Of a DNA stretch of 64,000 nucleotides, positions 18,735-27,978 are shown in pieces. The number at the start of each line of letters is the position of its first letter. The stretch's first letter is position 1. Below the pieces are notes generated by a model. It saw only the letters and a list, made by a program, of their open reading frames with translations, made no database searches and had not been told where the DNA came from. Origin of the DNA: Lacrimispora algidixylanolytica (GTDB taxonomy: Bacteria > Bacillota > Clostridia > Lachnospirales > Lachnospiraceae). The stretch is taken from positions 62,001-126,000 of the forward strand of contig NZ_MCIA01000014.1 of the NCBI RefSeq assembly GCF_003609635.1. The letters are read 5' to 3'. The position numbers and the translations under genes were made by a program.

Positions 18735-19871
18735 TCAATAATTTCCTAAGATTCTTAAATTGCGTCCTTCTTCTGAAATACCCTTTAAGGCATTTAAAAT
18801 GGAGGCATGACTTAGGTTTCCTTCAATATCAACAAAGAACCGGTACTCCCAATTACTTCCTGGTACTGGTCTTGATTCAATCATGAACATATTGACACCA
18901 TTATAAATGAAATTACTAAGTATGTTATAAAGAGAACCACTCTTATGAGGCAACTCAAAGCTGATGCTTATTTTGCCTGCCTTGTCCTGGTAAACGGCTT
19001 CCTTTGAAAGGATGATAAAACGAGTGGTGTTGTTTTGATTGGTGTTAACTTGGGACCTTAATACCTTAAGTCCATAAAGTTCCCCGGCAGTCTCACTGGC
19101 TACCGCTGCTTGAGAAAGATCACCTTCGTCAATCACTTTCTTAGCTGCTACTGCGGTATTCTCTACACTGATCTTTTTCCATGCCCGGTTTGAATTTAGA
19201 AATTCTCCACACTGCATCAGTGCCTGAGGGTGGGAAAATACAGTTTTAATATCTTTTTCTTCTGCTCCAGGTAATCCTAAGAGGGCGTGATTCACCGTTA
19301 AAAAAGTCTCTCCTACAATGTAGTTTTGGTATTTCATTAAGAGATCATAATTATCCGTTACCGCGCCAGCAGAAGAATTCTCAATGGGTAAAACTGCGTA
19401 ATCCGCATTTCCCAGTTCCACTTCCTTCATGGCATCATCCCACGTGGATACATGATAGAGGCTCGCCTTACTTCCAAAATACTTTAAGGCAGCGCCATGG
19501 CTGTAAGCACCTTCCACTCCCTGGTACACGACCTTAACTCCATCCACAGTAAGGTTCTTTACGGGCTGAAAGGAATGGCTCGCTTGAAGGCCGTTTTCTG
19601 CCATCTGCTTATACTGATAATTCCGGCTTATGGTCATCATTTGGGTAAACAGCTCTCTAACCGCCTGCTTTAGGAACTCTCCTTCCACCATTCCTGTCAC
19701 AGCTTCAATCTTCTGTTGTTCCCGCACTCCGTCGTGGACCGGCCTATTCGTTCCAATCTTATAATCAGCCACTTCTTTGCACAACTCCATGCGTTTTTCA
19801 AAAAGGGCCACCATCTCTTGATCAATTTCATCTAGTTGTTTCCTGATTTCCTGCAAGTCTAAATTTTTCAT
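18735..19871 (-). CDS. pheA: Bifunctional chorismate mutase / prephenate dehydratase
   Basis: 378 residues. An AroQ chorismate mutase domain (1-90, with IRKQLDEIDQEMVALFEKRM) is fused to prephenate dehydratase (about 108-290), which contains the catalytic-site triplet in NTTRFIIL, and to a C-terminal ACT domain (about 298-378, with MIESRPVPGSNWEYRF) that binds phenylalanine for feedback inhibition. It makes phenylpyruvate from chorismate. It lies 16 bases after plsC, so the two are probably on one transcript. Confidence 0.96.
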   Translation of the reverse strand: MKNLDLQEIRKQLDEIDQEMVALFEKRMELCKEVADYKIGTNRPVHDGVREQQKIEAVTGMVEGEFLKQAVRELFTQMMTISRNYQYKQMAENGLQASHSFQPVKNLTVDGVKVVYQGVEGAYSHGAALKYFGSKASLYHVSTWDDAMKEVELGNADYAVLPIENSSAGAVTDNYDLLMKYQNYIVGETFLTVNHALLGLPGAEEKDIKTVFSHPQALMQCGEFLNSNRAWKKISVENTAVAAKKVIDEGDLSQAAVASETAGELYGLKVLRSQVNTNQNNTTRFIILSKEAVYQDKAGKISISFELPHKSGSLYNILSNFIYNGVNMFMIESRPVPGSNWEYRFFVDIEGNLSHASILNALKGISEEGRNLRILGNY

Positions 19872-19887
19872 TGGTCTTATCTTCCCT

Positions 19888-20655
19888 TTATCCGTTGTAT
19901 GATGACTCCTGGCTGTTATCTAGTCCTAACTGCTCTCTTAGCATATCTTTAATTCGCTTTTCTGTATAAGCCCCCGGGAATTTACGAAGCTCAGGTTCAA
20001 GTTCTTTCAAATAAATTGGTTCTCCAAATTCAATGGTTACATGAGATGGCCGTATGAAAGGAAGATGCTGTTCAAAGACCTCTGCCGTTCCTGTCATCGC
20101 AACTGGAATCACAGGGCAACCGCTCTTTTCTGCTATTTTAAGGCTTCCTTCCTTAAAGGAAATAAGGTCGGTAGGATTCTGGTTTCTATTTCTGGTCCCT
20201 TCAGGAAAAATCCATACCGATATCCCGCTCTTTACCTGCTCAATTCCTTTCAGAATGGTTTTTAAGCCTTCCTTTAAATTCTTTCGATCAAGAAAGAGAC
20301 AGTTTCCATACTTCATCCAAATGGAAAGCAACGGAATTTTCTCCATCTCTTTTTTGGCTACAAATCCCATAAGTCCAGGAACGGTCATATAGCCAACCAA
20401 AATATCAAAATAGCTTCTATGATTTCCTACATAGAGAACGGCTCGGTCTGTTGGAATATTTTCTTTTCCTTTTACCGTAATCTTAACACCTGCCATGAAG
20501 AGAAGTGTCTTAAAAACGCCACGTATGACTGCTATACTCTTCTCATCTCTTAAACCTGGGTTTTTCTTTCCCGTCAGCCACAAATAAAGGATAACCGGAA
20601 TGCTGAATATCAAAAATAAAATGATTGTTGCCGCTACAAATATAAAACGTATCAT
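19888..20655 (-). CDS. plsC: 1-acyl-sn-glycerol-3-phosphate acyltransferase
   Basis: 255 residues. One N-terminal membrane span, then the acyltransferase motifs NHRSYFD (HX4D, catalytic) and FPEGTRNRN (glycerol-phosphate binding). It adds the second acyl chain to lysophosphatidic acid at the membrane. A seven-codon longer frame exists (ATG at 20676), but 20655 is preferred because GGAGG lies nine bases before it. Confidence 0.93.
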   Translation of the reverse strand: MIRFIFVAATIILFLIFSIPVILYLWLTGKKNPGLRDEKSIAVIRGVFKTLLFMAGVKITVKGKENIPTDRAVLYVGNHRSYFDILVGYMTVPGLMGFVAKKEMEKIPLLSIWMKYGNCLFLDRKNLKEGLKTILKGIEQVKSGISVWIFPEGTRNRNQNPTDLISFKEGSLKIAEKSGCPVIPVAMTGTAEVFEQHLPFIRPSHVTIEFGEPIYLKELEPELRKFPGAYTEKRIKDMLREQLGLDNSQESSYNG

Positions 20656-20709
20656 CGATCTCGTCCTCCATTTCATCTATTATATAAAATGGTGACTTTA
20701 ATTACAATA

Positions 20710-21195
20710 CTACCCTCCTCTCTTTTTTGTGATTTGTTCAAACAACAGTCCAGTAAAAAACCAAAGAGGTGCAAAATCAAGACGAATGATCCCGTCAATA
20801 TTGGTGCTTCGTCCCGTATAATCCCATGGACACATTCCCGTGCTTCGAAGCAATGTCCCTGCGATATATTCTGCCATAAAAATAAGAACCATATAAAGGA
20901 ATCCATGCCGGATCGCCAGATCCGAAGGTCTTGTCATAAGCCGCTGACCAGGACTCACCCACTGGTCTATGAGACCTCCGATGGGCCCTAACAACGCGCC
21001 TAACCCATAGATAGGGAACATCAAAAGAGAGGTTTGTCCCATGAGCCTCCAGTCTTGTCGCAATATAGATTCCGTCGAGGTAAAAATAACCTCCAGGCAC
21101 CAGCCTGTCACTCCGCATTTGCAGAAGTTGATGGGTAATTGTTTTAAATCGATTCTAGTTAGTGTCTTCATAATCTTCATTATGCGCCGGTTCAT
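20710..21195 (-). CDS. Putative ABC-transporter type IV / CmpB-like membrane protein (PF06541-like)
   Basis: 161 residues with about four membrane spans. It carries the family signature CGVTGWCLEVIF near the N-terminus and FPIYGLGALLGPIGG in the second span, followed by YIAGTLLRSTGMCPWDYTG. Such proteins are common in Clostridia and are called putative ABC transporter permeases, but no ATPase is nearby. No clear ribosome site precedes the first ATG, so the exact start is uncertain (21195 or a later ATG). Confidence 0.7.
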   Translation of the reverse strand: MNRRIMKIMKTLTRIDLKQLPINFCKCGVTGWCLEVIFTSTESILRQDWRLMGQTSLLMFPIYGLGALLGPIGGLIDQWVSPGQRLMTRPSDLAIRHGFLYMVLIFMAEYIAGTLLRSTGMCPWDYTGRSTNIDGIIRLDFAPLWFFTGLLFEQITKKRGG

Positions 21196-21222
21196 TTGAA
21201 ATTATGTTAGCTGGAAATATTT

Positions 21223-22734
21223 CTATAAAAGAGGAGATAACAGCCTGCTGCCCTGCTCTTTTATTCGAATCAAGATACCTCTTTCTTCATAAATTTCCCT
21301 GGTGATTTCTTTGCATACTTTAAGATCTTCTATGAATAACGCTTCTAACTTCTTTGTTGTTTCTTCGTCATAAATAACAGCATTCACCTCAAAATTAAGC
21401 TCAAAACTTCTGATATCCATATTAGCGGTACCAAAGGAACTGACCTTGCCATCGGTCATCACCCCTTTTGCATGAAGGAAGCCATTTTCATAAGTATAAC
21501 ATTTAGCTCCTGCGGAAAGGAGATCCCCTACATAAGAATAAGAAGCCCAGTAAACAAAGGGATGATCTGGCTTGCATGGAATCATGAGCCTGACATCCAC
21601 ACCAGACTTGGCCGCGATGTGCAAAGCGGTAAGCACGGCATCATCGGGTACAAAATAAGGGGTCTGAATGTAGATATGATCTTTGGCTTTTGAAAAGAGC
21701 TGAATATAATTATCCCGGATCTGTCTGCTTCCTGCGTCGGGACCACTGGCAATGATTTGTATTCCAAGTTTTTTATTTCCTCGTTCTAAATCAACTACTC
21801 CAAGGCATTCCAAACAGTTCTCATTATCACTTTCACAGAAGTATCTCATGTGCTTAAATAAGTTTTCTCCTGCCGCATAATTCCAGTCCAAAGCAAATCG
21901 GATCTGAAGGCTTAAGACCGACCCACCGATTAGCTTTAAATGAGTATCCCGCCAATAGCCGAATTTGGGATCTTTTGAAATGTACTCTCTTCCTATATTA
22001 AAGCCTCCTACGTAACCCACCCGGTTATCAATGATCACGATTTTTCTATGATTTCGATAGTTGACTCGAAGCTGCAATCTTCCCAAAATGGGGGGAAAGA
22101 AGATCCCCACTTTGACTCCATTATCTTTAAGGATTCTCCACTTTGATTTGGCCATAAACCGGCCACCCATTCCATCGCATAGAATTCTTACTTCTACACC
22201 TGCGTTTGCCCGCTCTATCAGAATTGGAATGATAGAATCAAACACCTCGTCATCCTTTATGATGTAATATTGAAGGTGAATAAAATGTATCGCCATGGAA
22301 AGCTCATTGCGCAGATCACTGAATTTTTTCTCTCCATCGGTAAAGATCGTGACATCATTATCTACGGTTAATACGGAACCAGAGGTTTCCAGGTTATAAT
22401 ACACCAGATCCGCGTAGTCACGAGATAAGGAAGTTACAAGGCTCATATCGTTGCTTTTTAAAAATTCTTCTTGGTTTTTAATGGAGTAACGCATCCGGTC
22501 CTCAATTTCTTTTACCCGAAACATCTTATTTTTCCGCATATCCTGCCCGAGAAGAAGATAAAACAATATTCCAAAAACCGGTATAAAGTACAGGGCGAGC
22601 AGCCAGGTCCAGACGGCTTTTGGGTCCCTGCGCTGAAAAAACACTATAATAATAGAAAGAACTAAATTGATATAGATTAAATGTGACATCATCCAGTTCC
22701 ACACTACCAGCATTTGTATCGCTATGGTTTGCAT
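21223..22734 (-). CDS. cls: Cardiolipin synthase (phospholipase D type)
   Basis: 503 residues. Two N-terminal membrane spans lead to two PLD domains with HxK(x)4D motifs: HRKIVIIDNRVGYVGGFN and HAKGVMTDGKVSSFGTANMD. It condenses two phosphatidylglycerols into cardiolipin. The frame is open 44 codons further upstream, but AGGAGG seven bases before the ATG at 22734 fixes the start; the longer version would read through a terminator hairpin. The start lies only 32 bases after that hairpin (22766-22794), which suggests control by read-through. Confidence 0.93.
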   Translation of the reverse strand: MQTIAIQMLVVWNWMMSHLIYINLVLSIIIVFFQRRDPKAVWTWLLALYFIPVFGILFYLLLGQDMRKNKMFRVKEIEDRMRYSIKNQEEFLKSNDMSLVTSLSRDYADLVYYNLETSGSVLTVDNDVTIFTDGEKKFSDLRNELSMAIHFIHLQYYIIKDDEVFDSIIPILIERANAGVEVRILCDGMGGRFMAKSKWRILKDNGVKVGIFFPPILGRLQLRVNYRNHRKIVIIDNRVGYVGGFNIGREYISKDPKFGYWRDTHLKLIGGSVLSLQIRFALDWNYAAGENLFKHMRYFCESDNENCLECLGVVDLERGNKKLGIQIIASGPDAGSRQIRDNYIQLFSKAKDHIYIQTPYFVPDDAVLTALHIAAKSGVDVRLMIPCKPDHPFVYWASYSYVGDLLSAGAKCYTYENGFLHAKGVMTDGKVSSFGTANMDIRSFELNFEVNAVIYDEETTKKLEALFIEDLKVCKEITREIYEERGILIRIKEQGSRLLSPLL

Positions 22735-22765
22735 GATAATCCCTCCTGTCCTATTGTTTTTTTCC

Positions 22766-22794
22766 AAAAAGGGCCACCGCATTAGCGACGACCC
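22766..22794 (-). terminator. Intrinsic terminator / possible attenuator between the DUF4250 gene and cls
   Basis: Minus strand: a ten-base stem with G-U pairs, GGGTCGTCGC (22794-22785), loop TAAT, GCGGTGGCCC (22780-22771), then TTTTT. A smaller hairpin (CCCTAAAAGGG) lies just before it. It ends the DUF4250 transcript, but it also sits in the only available leader of cls. Confidence 0.8.
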
Positions 22795-22825
22795 CCAGCC
22801 TATCCCTTTTAGGGAATGTCCTAGC

Positions 22826-23005
22826 TTATATAAATTGATTTTTCTCTTTATTATAATGATAATCAATGGCTTTTAATGTATGGATAATATCCGTTTCCAG
22901 TATGCCAAGACTTTGACAGCAATCTTCCAGTGAAGGATAAAAGTCTCTTAATTGTGTATTCATATAGCTTAATAAAATAACTGGGTCCTTTGGTATATGA
23001 GTCAT
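22826..23005 (-). CDS. DUF4250 family protein, 59 aa
   Basis: A 59-residue protein starting MTHIPKDPVILLSYMNTQLR and ending in DYHYNKEKNQFI. Both ends match the DUF4250 family, a small conserved protein of Clostridia with unknown function. GCAGGAGAA lies six bases before the ATG, and a good promoter sits just upstream (23036-23064). A terminator follows 32 bases after the stop. It is soluble, mixed-charge and has no membrane segment. Confidence 0.85.
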   Translation of the reverse strand: MTHIPKDPVILLSYMNTQLRDFYPSLEDCCQSLGILETDIIHTLKAIDYHYNKEKNQFI

Positions 23006-23035
23006 AAATTTTCTCCTGCCTTTTAATTATATTTA

Positions 23036-23064
23036 ATTTTAGCATAGTTATCCTTGATTTTCAA
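23036..23064 (-). promoter_or_regulatory. Sigma-A promoter of the DUF4250 gene
   Basis: TTGAAA (23064-23059), 17-base spacer, TAAAAT (23041-23036) on the minus strand; the start codon follows about 25 bases after the probable transcription start. Confidence 0.65.
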
Positions 23065-23133
23065 CAAATGACCTGTACGAATGGAAAAAGAAGTGCTACA
23101 ATCAGGTTCAGAATCTTTCAGGAGGTATACTCA

Positions 23134-24138
23134 ATGAAAAAAATACTAATGCTGGGAACAGGTGGAACCATCGCCTGTAAGCGGGGCGATTCCGGATTAA
23201 AACCCCTCTTAACTTCCACCGAACTTCTCTCATACGTCCCGGACGCAAAACATTTTTGTCAGGCAGACAGCATTCAAATCTTAAATATCGATAGCACCAA
23301 TATGCAGCCTAAGCACTGGCTTATTATAGCGAAGGCAATTGAAAGCCACTATGATGATTATGACGGCTTCGTCATCTGTCACGGCACAGATACCATGGCT
23401 TATACAGCGGCTGCCTTGTCTTACCTCATTCAAAATTCACAAAAACCCATAGTGATTACCGGAGCTCAAAAACCAATTGATATGGAAAATACAGATGCCC
23501 GCACCAATCTTTTTGACAGTCTTTGCTTTGCAAGCGATGACAGAGCTCATGGGGTGACGATCGTATTTGATGGCAAGGCCATTGCTGGAACCCGGGGAAA
23601 GAAGGTTCGGACAAAAAGCTATAATGCCTTTTCCAGCATAAACTTTCCTTACATTGCGACCATTCAGGATGGACATGTTATATTTTACCTTGATGACAAG
23701 AAAACATACTCTGGGGAACTACAAATTTATCAGGATCTAAATCCTAATGTGGCTCTTATGAAGCTGATCCCTTCTATGGGGGCCAATGCGCTTGATTATA
23801 TGGCGGAACATTATGATGCGGTCATCATTGAATCTTTTGGAGTCGGTGGTCTTCCTTCTTATGATTCCGGAGACTTTTACAATGCCATTGAAAAATGGAT
23901 TTCTCTTGGAAAGACCGTAGTCATGACCACTCAGGTGACCAATGAGGGAAGCAATATGTCCGTTTATGAAGTGGGGCATTCCATAAAAAAAGAATTTGGA
24001 CTTTTAGAAGCTTATGATATGACTCTGGAAGCTACCGTCACAAAGCTTATGTGGATTCTAGGACATACTCAGGATCAAGAAACGATTCGGGAGATGTTTT
24101 ATCACACGGTGAACAGAGATATTTTGTGGAAAGCATAA
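23134..24138 (+). CDS. ansA: L-asparaginase, type I (cytosolic)
   Basis: 334 residues. The two active-site threonine motifs are visible: GTGGTIACK near the N-terminus and CHGTDTMAYTAAAL. There is no signal peptide. Length and sequence fit the type I, cytosolic asparaginase group that hydrolyses asparagine to aspartate and ammonia. The frame extends 22 codons upstream, but CAGGAGG eight bases before the ATG at 23134 decides the start. It stands alone and ends at a hairpin shared with clpB. Confidence 0.93.
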   Translation: MKKILMLGTGGTIACKRGDSGLKPLLTSTELLSYVPDAKHFCQADSIQILNIDSTNMQPKHWLIIAKAIESHYDDYDGFVICHGTDTMAYTAAALSYLIQNSQKPIVITGAQKPIDMENTDARTNLFDSLCFASDDRAHGVTIVFDGKAIAGTRGKKVRTKSYNAFSSINFPYIATIQDGHVIFYLDDKKTYSGELQIYQDLNPNVALMKLIPSMGANALDYMAEHYDAVIIESFGVGGLPSYDSGDFYNAIEKWISLGKTVVMTTQVTNEGSNMSVYEVGHSIKKEFGLLEAYDMTLEATVTKLMWILGHTQDQETIREMFYHTVNRDILWKA

Positions 24139-24144
24139 CATGAA

Positions 24145-24194
24145 ACTACCCCCATACAGGACTTTTTAATTTCATTGTCCTATATAGGGGTAGT
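24145..24194. terminator. Hairpin between ansA and clpB (convergent genes)
   Basis: Near-perfect inverted repeat: ACTACCCCCATACAGGAC (24145-24162) against GTCCTATATAGGGGTAGT (24177-24194). There is no long T-run on either side, so it is a plausible but not textbook terminator for both genes. Confidence 0.5.
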
Positions 24195-24199
24195 ATGCC

Positions 24200-26788
24200 T
24201 TAATCCAGATAGGCGGTCAGCCCGGTGCTGTCCTTAGAAGCATCTACTACGATTCGGCTGCCTGCTCGGATTTCATCGCTTAATATAATCCTTGCTGCCA
24301 GGGTTTCCACATGCTTTTGCAGGTACCGTTTTAATGGACGTGCTCCGTACGCAGGATCATATCCCTGGTCTACCACAATTTCTTTTGCAGATTCCGTGAG
24401 TTCTATCTTGAAATCACGATCCTGCAGTCGTTTGTTTAGTTCTGTCATGAGAAGATCAATGATTCCACCAATGTTTTCTTTGTTTAACGGCTTAAACAGA
24501 ATAATCTCATCCAGACGGTTTAAAAATTCAGGGCGGAAATGGTCTCTTAAGCCATTCATGACCATAACCTTTGCATTCTCCATAATCTCTCCGCCTTCAT
24601 CGATTCCTGAAAGTAGGTACTGGGAACCGATGTTTGAAGTCATGATGATAATGGTATTTTTAAAGTTAACCGTCTTGCCTGAGGAATCGGTAATTCGTCC
24701 ATCGTCAAGAACCTGCAACAACACATTGAATACATCTGGGTGAGCCTTTTCTACCTCGTCGAACAACACCACGGAATACGGTTTTCTTCGAACTGCTTCC
24801 GTTAGCTGGCCTCCTTCGTCATAACCTACATATCCAGGAGGTGCTCCAATTAAACGGGATACAGAGTGCTTTTCCATATATTCACTCATATCGATCCTGA
24901 CAATGTTATTCTCATCGTCAAATAAATTCTCCGCCAATGCTTTTGCAAGTTCTGTCTTACCCACGCCGGTAGGTCCTAAAAATAGGAACGAACCAATGGG
25001 TTTCGTTGGGTCTTTGATTCCAGCTTTAGATCGGATGATGGCCTCAGTCACTTTTATAACCGCCTCTTCCTGGCCAATGACCCGCTTATGGAGCTCTTCA
25101 TCTAGATGAAGGGTCTTATTTCTCTCACTTTCCGTAAGCCTGGATACTGGGATTCCGGTCCACTTGGAGACAATTTTTGAAATCTCTTCTTCCGTCACAT
25201 TTTCATGGACCAGACTGAGATCCTGATTTTTAACTCGTTCTTCTTCCTCTTCCAATGCCTTTTGAAGCTGTGGCAGCTTCCCGTACTGAAGCTCTGCCGC
25301 CCGATTTAGATCATATTTTTGCTGAGCGTCTTGAATCTCACGGTTTAAATTCTCGATCTCTTCCCTCAAAGAAGACAGGCGGTCCACAGAAGCTTTTTCA
25401 TTCTCCCACTGGGCTTTTTGTGATGCAAATTCATCATGTAGTTCAGCAAGTTCTTTCTGAAGCTCTGATAAACGTTCCTGGCTTAAATGATCGGTTTCTC
25501 TTTTGAGAGCAGCTTCTTCAATTTCCATCTGCATGATTCTTCTGGAAAGCTGATCAAGCTCCGCTGGCATGGAATCAAGCTCTGTCTTTATCATAGCGCA
25601 GGCTTCGTCAACAAGGTCAATGGCTTTATCTGGCAAAAACCTTTCGGTGATATAACGATCAGAAAGGATTGCTGCCGATACCAGTGCTGAGTCTGTGATT
25701 TTCACTCCATGATAGACTTCATACCGTTCTTTTAACCCCCTTAAGATAGAGATAGTATCCTCTACTGTTGGTTCATCTACCATAACTGGTTGGAACCGTC
25801 GCTCTAGGGCAGGATCTTTTTCAATATACTGTCGGTATTCATCAAGGGTGGTTGCGCCGATACAGTGAAGTTCTCCTCTTGCCAACATTGGCTTTAGCAT
25901 ATTGCCTGCATCCATAGAGCCTTCTGTTTTTCCGGCTCCCACTATGGTATGGAGCTCATCAATGAATAGGATGACTTGCCCATCGCTTTTTTTCACTTCG
26001 TCAAGAACTGCTTTTAGACGCTCCTCAAATTCTCCCCTGTATTTGGCACCTGCAAGCAAGGCTCCCATATCCAGGGCAAACAGCATCTTATCTTTTAGTC
26101 CTCCGGGTACGTCACCTCGGACAATTCTCTGGGCAAGCCCTTCTACCACGGCAGTCTTGCCGACTCCGGGCTCACCAATTAAAACCGGGTTATTCTTGGT
26201 TTTTCTAGATAAAATGCGGACCACGTTACGAATCTCACTGTCTCTTCCAATGACTGGGTCCAGCTTCTGCTCCCTGGCACATTCTACCATGTCATAGCCA
26301 TATTTCGTTAAGGTGTCATAGGTTGCTTCTGGATTATCATTTACTACCCTTTGATTCCCTCTGACTGTGGAAAGCGCCTGTAAAAAGTTCTCTTTTGTGA
26401 TTCCATAGGTTTTTAACAGTTCTTTTAATGCTTTTGAGGGCTGTTTTAAAATGGCGAGGAATAAGTGTTCCACAGAAACGTATTCATCTCCCATTCCCTT
26501 TGCCTCATCCTCTGCACTGATCAACACCTTATTTAGATCATTGCTGATGTAGAGCTGGCCCCCACTTACTTTAGGCAGCTTCTGAATGGCCTGAATCGTT
26601 TCATTTAAAAACTGCTCTTTTTGTATGTTCATTTTCGTGATGAGCTTTAATATCAGGCTATCTTCAATGGTCAGAAGACTATACAGTAAATGCTCCTGCT
26701 CGATTTGCTGGTTCCCGTATTCGTAAGCGAGCTTTTCACAGCTCTGTACGGCCTCCATGGATTTTTGTGTGAATTTATTGATATTCAT
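24200..26788 (-). CDS. clpB: ATP-dependent disaggregase ClpB
   Basis: 862 residues, full-length ClpB. The N-domain has two Clp_N repeats (1-150). NBD1 has Walker [10 protein letters not shown] (about 207-215) and Walker [10 protein letters not shown] coiled-coil M-domain (about 405-525) contains many Glu/Leu repeats. NBD2 has GPTGVGKTE and [12 protein letters not shown]. Together with DnaK it pulls apart aggregated protein in the cytosol. AGGAGG lies seven bases before the ATG. The promoter upstream is a strong sigma-A one; no CIRCE or CtsR-type repeat is visible near it. Confidence 0.97.
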   Translation of the reverse strand: MNINKFTQKSMEAVQSCEKLAYEYGNQQIEQEHLLYSLLTIEDSLILKLITKMNIQKEQFLNETIQAIQKLPKVSGGQLYISNDLNKVLISAEDEAKGMGDEYVSVEHLFLAILKQPSKALKELLKTYGITKENFLQALSTVRGNQRVVNDNPEATYDTLTKYGYDMVECAREQKLDPVIGRDSEIRNVVRILSRKTKNNPVLIGEPGVGKTAVVEGLAQRIVRGDVPGGLKDKMLFALDMGALLAGAKYRGEFEERLKAVLDEVKKSDGQVILFIDELHTIVGAGKTEGSMDAGNMLKPMLARGELHCIGATTLDEYRQYIEKDPALERRFQPVMVDEPTVEDTISILRGLKERYEVYHGVKITDSALVSAAILSDRYITERFLPDKAIDLVDEACAMIKTELDSMPAELDQLSRRIMQMEIEEAALKRETDHLSQERLSELQKELAELHDEFASQKAQWENEKASVDRLSSLREEIENLNREIQDAQQKYDLNRAAELQYGKLPQLQKALEEEEERVKNQDLSLVHENVTEEEISKIVSKWTGIPVSRLTESERNKTLHLDEELHKRVIGQEEAVIKVTEAIIRSKAGIKDPTKPIGSFLFLGPTGVGKTELAKALAENLFDDENNIVRIDMSEYMEKHSVSRLIGAPPGYVGYDEGGQLTEAVRRKPYSVVLFDEVEKAHPDVFNVLLQVLDDGRITDSSGKTVNFKNTIIIMTSNIGSQYLLSGIDEGGEIMENAKVMVMNGLRDHFRPEFLNRLDEIILFKPLNKENIGGIIDLLMTELNKRLQDRDFKIELTESAKEIVVDQGYDPAYGARPLKRYLQKHVETLAARIILSDEIRAGSRIVVDASKDSTGLTAYLD

Positions 26789-26844
26789 ATTAGCTTCCTC
26801 CTTTTATCCGGCTTTTAGAAGCGTTGTTTCTTTGTTCTATATGT

Positions 26845-26873
26845 AATATAACAAACCATTTATTAAGTGTCAA
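26845..26873 (-). promoter_or_regulatory. Sigma-A promoter of clpB
   Basis: TTGACA (26873-26868), exactly 17 bases, TATATT (26850-26845) on the minus strand; consensus-like. The leader to the clpB ATG is about 50 bases. No inverted or direct heat-shock operator is visible around it. Confidence 0.75.
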
Positions 26874-26934
26874 GATATTTTCTCTTAAATTCAAAAGGAT
26901 TTCCGTCAAAAATCTTACGGTTCCCTTTTCTGCA

Positions 26935-26963
26935 TTGTATTTTATACTTTCTTCCATTATAAT
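26935..26963 (+). promoter_or_regulatory. Sigma-A promoter of the 178-aa wall-binding protein
   Basis: TTGTAT (26935-26940), 17 bases, TATAAT (26958-26963). It is back-to-back with the clpB promoter and leads into TTAGGAGG and the ATG at 27012. Confidence 0.7.
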
Positions 26964-27011
26964 CGTAGACAAAGATACGTTTATTACAAAAGTTAGGAGG
27001 TTGCTGTCCTT

Positions 27012-27548
27012 ATGAAATTACTACAACGCCAGATTCTTATGCGCTCCTTCGTGGCAATGACCGCCCTGTTTTTATTTCTCTTTACTGGTTCACAACACAG
27101 CTTAAGTTTTGCTCATACAAAAGATGAATCCGTTTATATTTCGGGTAATTGGGTAGAAGATGAAGTCGGCTGGCGTTTTGTCAATCAGTGGAACCTTTCT
27201 TCCCCTGCTGGGGCATGGGTGGAATACCAGGGCAATTCCTATTATTTTATGGACAACGGATATATGGTCACCGGTTGGAAATGTTTAAACAACCATTGGT
27301 ACTTTTTCAACACTGAAAAAGGGAAACAAGAAGGGGCCATGGCAATCGGTTGGGTTCATGATCCAGATTATAATGGCTCGTTTTATACCAATGAATATGG
27401 CATACTGTCAACTGGCTGGCATCGAGTGAGTGGATCCTGGTATTATTTTAACCAAAACCAGGACGGCGTACTCGGACTTATGGCTACGAATCGTATGATA
27501 GATGGCTCTTATGTTGATGAAAAAGGCCGAATGAATGAAGTACGGTGA
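27012..27548 (+). CDS. Secreted GW-repeat cell-wall-binding protein, 178 aa
   Basis: 178 residues: a signal peptide (about 1-36, LFLFTGSQHSLSFAH) and then only choline-binding-like repeats. The repeat units are visible as GAWVEYQGNSYYFMDNG, YMVTGWKCLNNHWYFF, GILSTGWHRVSGSWYYF and a closing MIDGSYVDEKGRMNEV. Such aromatic/Gly repeats bind choline or other wall polymers on the cell surface. With no other domain it may act as a wall-bound decoration or an inhibitor/adaptor. The TAGGAGG site is 11 bases before the ATG. The same closing motif appears in the four large surface genes further right. Confidence 0.82.
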   Translation: MKLLQRQILMRSFVAMTALFLFLFTGSQHSLSFAHTKDESVYISGNWVEDEVGWRFVNQWNLSSPAGAWVEYQGNSYYFMDNGYMVTGWKCLNNHWYFFNTEKGKQEGAMAIGWVHDPDYNGSFYTNEYGILSTGWHRVSGSWYYFNQNQDGVLGLMATNRMIDGSYVDEKGRMNEVR

Positions 27549-27605
27549 TATGTGGGGTTATAAGATTACTTGGGGTGAGATGGTTTAAAGATTGACATAA
27601 AAGAG

Positions 27606-27692
27606 GCTGCTGAAATAAGAATTTATAAAAGAAATTGCATGTAGATGTTTTTTGCAATATCTGTTATAAAAATTATTTCAGCAGCTTTTTTC
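27606..27692 (+). terminator. Terminator after the 178-aa gene
   Basis: Arms GCTGCTGAAATAA (27606-27618) and TTATTTCAGCAGC (27673-27685), with a second hairpin (ATTGCA...TGCAAT) nested inside the long loop, then TTTTTTCTT. Confidence 0.7.
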
Positions 27693-27749
27693 TTGGCTTT
27701 TTATTATAGAGCTTATCTCATTCGTTTACCTGTGCCTATTATCTGAATT

Positions 27750-27965
27750 CTTTATCTGCGACCTTTATCTGCACTTTTTATCTGCGCTTTATATCTGCGT
27801 CTTTTATCTGCGCTTTATATCTGCGTCTTTTATCTGCGCTTTATACTGCGTCTTTTATCTGCGCCTTATATCTGCGTCTTTTATCTGCGCTTTATATCTG
27901 CGTCTTTTATCTGCGCTTTATATTTGGGTCTTTTATCTGCGCCTTTTATTTCATTCTTTTATCTC
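27750..27965. repeat. Degenerate tandem array, 26-bp unit
   Basis: About seven copies of a 26-base unit made of two related 13-mers, CTTTATATCTGCG and TCTTTTATCTGCG. Copies near both ends are more diverged. It lies in the noncoding gap just downstream of the oxidoreductase stop and holds no reading frame. Confidence 0.85.
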
Positions 27966-27978
27966 AGAAATATAAAAT

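Larger units (their letters stand above)
27549..27978. other. Intergenic region with terminator and 26-bp tandem repeats
   Basis: No gene is seen in these 430 bases. The left part holds a terminator hairpin for the wall-binding gene; the right part holds a degenerate tandem array. Confidence 0.7.

Noticed and set aside
22780-22866. Known metabolite riboswitch before cls
   Set aside because: The leader is too short (about 60-90 bases) and I see no consensus of a known class; only a terminator hairpin is supported.
24225-26297. Several plus-strand frames inside clpB
   Set aside because: Antisense to conserved ClpB motifs; low-complexity Ser/Arg composition typical of shadow frames.
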